NCBI GenBank assembly: GCA_020024515.1
Contig: JAHHTR010000086.1
Coordinates: 1 to 8,792 of the forward strand
Direction of reading: 5' to 3'
DNA from: Angelakisella sp.
GTDB lineage: Bacteria > Bacillota > Clostridia > Oscillospirales > Ruminococcaceae
DNA length: 8,792 nt
Numbering within the stretch: position 1 is the stretch's first letter; each line of letters opens with the position of its first letter. The position numbers and the translations under genes were made by a program. The notes under the pieces were generated by a model. That model saw nothing but the letters and a program-made list of their open reading frames with translations, had not been told where the DNA came from and searched no databases. This document shows, piece by piece, positions 6,195-8,792 of this stretch.

Positions 6195-6224
6195 AAAAAA
6201 TAACACTTTTTTTATTTATTTTTT
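6195..6224 (-). terminator. Weak candidate terminator at the 3' end of spoIIE
   Basis: AAAAAATAA (6195-6203) and TTATTTTTT (6216-6224) are a perfect 9-bp inverted repeat with a 12-base loop. On the spoIIE strand the stem begins at the stop codon and its second arm ends in a T run, as an intrinsic terminator would. The stem has no G-C pair, so leakiness into yibE/F is expected if it works at all. Confidence 0.35.
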
Positions 6225-8574
6225 AAGCTCCCTGTTCTGTAAAATTTTCTTCTCTGTTATTGCAATCCCTATCTGCCTTACAAATTTTACAACATATTAC
6301 CGTTACATCGTCCTCTCTGCCGTCATTTCTGCGAAGCATTGCTGTTTTTCCTATATTTTCCGACATTGTCTCCAAACTTTCATTTATATTATTTTCTATA
6401 ACAGTTGTTATCCATTCGTTATCTTCTATAATTACACCATCAGACATTAATATCAATATATCATTTTCTTCCAATATATACTTTTGCTCATTAATTGTTG
6501 CTGTATCAAGTATTCCCACAGGCAAAGAAGATGCGTCAAGCATTATTATCTTACCACGTCTATATATTATCGTTGGTGCTGCACCCGCCTTATATAAGCT
6601 CATTTCACCTGTATATAGATCCACCTGTACACCGTCTATTGTAGATGTGCTTTCATTTCCGGATTTTACCATTAATTGACTGTTTACTATATTTGTAATA
6701 TTCGGATAGCTTATACCTGAATTAATCAGTTTCTTTATAAGTGATATTGTAAGCTTTGAATCCACCGCTGCGTTTGAACCTGTACCCATTCCGTCAGATA
6801 GCACAATATTCAGTTTTGTGTGCTCTTGCGTAAATATTGTATAGCTGTCGCCACAAGCCACATTATCTTTTAAACTCTTTTGATATACACCATATTTACA
6901 CGTATATGTAGTCTCCTCACAAAATGTAAGCACACAATGATTTTTATTATTTTCCACAGTCGGATATGTAAAGTTTCTCATTAACAGTAAACTTAGTTCT
7001 GTGCATATTAATTGCGGAGTCATAGAACCTTCTTTATAGAATGGTATATAGACAATAACTTTAAGTTTACCGTTTTTGTTTGTGCAACACGACACATGTA
7101 ACGGTTCAAAGTTATTTTCTGTCAGCATTTCTTCTATTGATGCTCGCTTCATCTCATCTGCAAAAGAAATATCATTAATAGACATAGATATATCGGTCAG
7201 TATATTTGCTATACTGTTTATTTGTTTGTTTACAATATTACGTGTTCTCTCCGCCTTTATTTTGTTTTTGCTTATAGCAGAATATTTAAGATATTCTTTT
7301 GTTATAAATTCAGACATTTCTTTTTTCTTTATACAATAGACAAATTTATCGGGGAAATCATTTTCAGTTACTATATTTTTCTTCTTTGCTTCATGCAGTG
7401 CAAAAGAAATTGAGTCCACCGTATCATCAAAGTTTTTTTGCCAACAACGAAGGCAATATGGACAGTTTTGGCATATATTAAGCGCTGTCTTATCATATAT
7501 ACTGTTTATATCAATCTTTTGCAAACCGTCCAGTCTTTCCGCAAGCTCATTTGTTATATCCGTAACTTCGGTCAGTCCCTGTGCGGCTTTCAGTAATTTT
7601 TCTTCGGCAAGTAGCTGAAAATCCTTACTGTCATCTTTTTTATTTATTGATACCAGCATTTTCAACCAAGATTTAGGTATAATAATAAATACAAGTGTTG
7701 CCACCGCCACTTCTATTAAATACTCTTGCAATTTACCTGTATATGCTCCCATAAATCCACAAGCCACCGCAAGTGTAAAGGAACTGCCTATTTTTCCGAA
7801 ATTTGCAAATAGCCCTGATAATATACCACCTATGCTACACACTGTCATATAACTTGAAATATCGTTACCCGAAAAGCCTATTGCAAAACCGGATAAGACA
7901 CCTATTATTGCTGACACCGCAACCCCACCGACAGTTGCGGAAATAAGTATTCCCAAAAAAGCAGATATTCGACCGATAGAAATATTATAAATATTTACCG
8001 AACAAAGTCCCATAATTGCTATTATATAGGCAATCGAAAAAGAAATACTTCCTGCACTGTCAGTATTTGCACTGCTTATAAAATTTACTGTTTTTATAAA
8101 AAACAGTGAACTTGCTCCTGCAAGTATAATTTGCGCTACCCATATTATGATGTCATAAATTAACGGTTGCGTGTATATATTAGGTAATACATAGGCTGCC
8201 ACTACCCCCAACACCGCAAATGTTGGAACCATATATGTATCATACTTTGAGAAAAATGTTTTCCCAAGGAAATATCTTGCCAAACCGATTATTATTGAAA
8301 CAACCGCAAACCGATAAGTTTTGTCTATCTGGCCACACAGTAAATAGCCAATCGCTGTACCTATTGAACAAGGCAGTGCAAAATTTGACGGTATTGCCGA
8401 TGTAAATGCTATACCAAGTGGTGATAACATTCCCATAATTTTTGCAAGTGAAGTAACCATTCCCGCCACAACATATACAATAGAAATTATCAAAGAATCT
8501 TTTTGCAATACTGATTTTTCAAACTTACTATTAAGACTCCAATTCTTTAATTCTTTTACACCTACATTTTGCAT
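6223..8574 (-). CDS. spoIIE: Stage II sporulation protein E, serine phosphatase SpoIIE
   Basis: A 783-residue protein, near the 827 of Bacillus subtilis SpoIIE. SpoIIE sits at the polar septum, interacts with FtsZ, and dephosphorylates SpoIIAA so that sigma F is released in the forespore. Residues about 28-300 hold eight to ten membrane segments. A cytoplasmic central region follows (about 310-560), with a cysteine cluster CQNCPYCLRC at 368-377 and probable coiled-coil helices. The C-terminal PP2C-type phosphatase domain (about 570-763) keeps its motifs: CGDS (574-577), LSDGMGTG with metal ligand D594, STSTIDG, AGAAPT, LMSDGV with D712 and REDDVTVICC with D755/D756. The frame runs open to 8688, but ATG at 8574 has AGGAGAGG just upstream and homology begins there; the 38 extra residues look like translated leader. 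No spoIIA genes are in view. Possible Spo0A-type sites lie upstream. Confidence 0.97.
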   Translation of the reverse strand: MQNVGVKELKNWSLNSKFEKSVLQKDSLIISIVYVVAGMVTSLAKIMGMLSPLGIAFTSAIPSNFALPCSIGTAIGYLLCGQIDKTYRFAVVSIIIGLARYFLGKTFFSKYDTYMVPTFAVLGVVAAYVLPNIYTQPLIYDIIIWVAQIILAGASSLFFIKTVNFISSANTDSAGSISFSIAYIIAIMGLCSVNIYNISIGRISAFLGILISATVGGVAVSAIIGVLSGFAIGFSGNDISSYMTVCSIGGILSGLFANFGKIGSSFTLAVACGFMGAYTGKLQEYLIEVAVATLVFIIIPKSWLKMLVSINKKDDSKDFQLLAEEKLLKAAQGLTEVTDITNELAERLDGLQKIDINSIYDKTALNICQNCPYCLRCWQKNFDDTVDSISFALHEAKKKNIVTENDFPDKFVYCIKKKEMSEFITKEYLKYSAISKNKIKAERTRNIVNKQINSIANILTDISMSINDISFADEMKRASIEEMLTENNFEPLHVSCCTNKNGKLKVIVYIPFYKEGSMTPQLICTELSLLLMRNFTYPTVENNKNHCVLTFCEETTYTCKYGVYQKSLKDNVACGDSYTIFTQEHTKLNIVLSDGMGTGSNAAVDSKLTISLIKKLINSGISYPNITNIVNSQLMVKSGNESTSTIDGVQVDLYTGEMSLYKAGAAPTIIYRRGKIIMLDASSLPVGILDTATINEQKYILEENDILILMSDGVIIEDNEWITTVIENNINESLETMSENIGKTAMLRRNDGREDDVTVICCKICKADRDCNNREENFTEQGA

Positions 8575-8579
8575 TTTTA

Positions 8580-8588
8580 CCTCTCCTC
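8580..8588 (-). promoter_or_regulatory. Ribosome binding site that fixes the spoIIE start
   Basis: The minus strand reads GAGGAGAGG, ending 5 bases before the ATG at 8574. The alternative in-frame ATG-equivalent near 8688 lies in the predicted promoter core and has no such motif. Confidence 0.75.
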
Positions 8589-8688
8589 TTTTTTTAATAA
8601 ATCTTTCATAAAAAAGGCAGTCAATACTTTTCCACAAATATCGGTTTAACACACCCAAACTTTTATTGCTTTGCCTTTTGACAAGCAC

Positions 8689-8722
8689 AGTTTACTTATA
8701 TATAGCGATGAATTTTGTCAAA
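8689..8722 (-). promoter_or_regulatory. Putative Spo0A-controlled promoter of spoIIE
   Basis: On the minus strand a perfect TTGACA (8721-8716) could pair with TATAAG at 8700-8695 (15-base spacer) or with TAAACT at 8694-8689 (21-base spacer). A long spacer of about 21 bases is known for Spo0A-activated sigma-A promoters of B. subtilis spoIIE. The -35 is embedded in TGTCAAA on the plus strand (8716-8722), one mismatch from the Spo0A box TGTCGAA. A second TGTCAAA lies on the minus strand at 8683-8677. The promoter choice is inference. Confidence 0.45.
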
Positions 8723-8740
8723 GTATGTATAAAGTTTATT

Positions 8741-8785
8741 ACATTACTATACATATTTTTCTGAATATTTACATTATTCTACATA
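8741..8785. repeat. Two 15-bp direct repeats exactly 30 bp apart upstream of spoIIE
   Basis: 8741-8755 and 8771-8785 match at 13 of 15 positions (ACATTA-T-TACATA core). The 30-base period is close to three helical turns, placing both copies on one DNA face. On the spoIIE strand the distal copy contains TGTAGAA (8783-8777), one mismatch from the Spo0A box. TATGTATA at 8724-8731 is an inverted partner of TATACATA at 8748-8755. Confidence 0.45.
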
Positions 8786-8792
8786 AAATATG

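Noticed and set aside
6260..6679. Plus-strand frame of 139 codons within spoIIE
   Set aside because: Antisense to the PP2C domain, Ser/Ile-rich, no ribosome binding site; a shadow of the coding strand.
8575..8688. 38-residue N-terminal extension of SpoIIE
   Set aside because: It overlaps the strong ribosome binding site for the ATG at 8574, reads like translated leader and has no counterpart in SpoIIE as I know it.
1..8792. tRNA, rRNA, CRISPR array, riboswitch or phage genes
   Set aside because: I looked through the intergenic stretches and saw no cloverleaf, no regular spacer-repeat array, no GC-containing conserved aptamer core and no phage-type gene.

Overview
The window looks like ordinary chromosomal DNA from a low-GC, anaerobic, endospore-forming member of the Bacillota, most likely class Clostridia. 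The support is strongly AT-rich intergenic DNA, strong GGAGG-type ribosome binding sites on every gene, a clostridial-type Rex redox repressor and a full-length SpoIIE sporulation phosphatase. I cannot name a genus from the sequence.

Layout: bases 1-54 resemble the terminal inverted repeat of an IS3-family insertion sequence whose body lies outside the window. rex (240-888 region, minus strand) follows after about 180 bp of gene-free AT-rich DNA. A control region of roughly 300 bp separates rex from a rightward group. It holds a good minus-strand promoter for rex and two related inverted repeats that look like autoregulatory operators. The rightward group is a stand-alone UspA/KdpD-like domain protein, a monoglyceride-lipase-like serine hydrolase closed by an AT-rich terminator, a 102-residue single-pass membrane protein of unknown function, and a phosphoglucomutase/phosphomannomutase that appears to have its own promoter. 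A nested bidirectional terminator then separates this group from two leftward genes, a YibE/F-family multi-pass membrane protein and spoIIE. The right edge is the spoIIE control region, with Spo0A-box-like heptamers and a 30-bp-phased repeat.

How the genes fit together: Rex senses the NADH/NAD+ ratio and represses fermentation genes. The sugar-phosphate mutase links glycolysis to envelope sugar nucleotides. SpoIIE activates the forespore sigma factor by dephosphorylating its anti-anti-sigma partner. Nothing shows that these genes form one pathway. Orientation and terminators suggest at least four transcription units: rex, usp-hydrolase, small protein with mutase (or mutase alone), and spoIIE with or without yibE/F.

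I found no convincing undescribed multi-gene system. The parts most worth a second look are the rex control region with non-canonically spaced operator arms, the spoIIE upstream region, the unknown 102-residue membrane protein, and the IS end beside rex.
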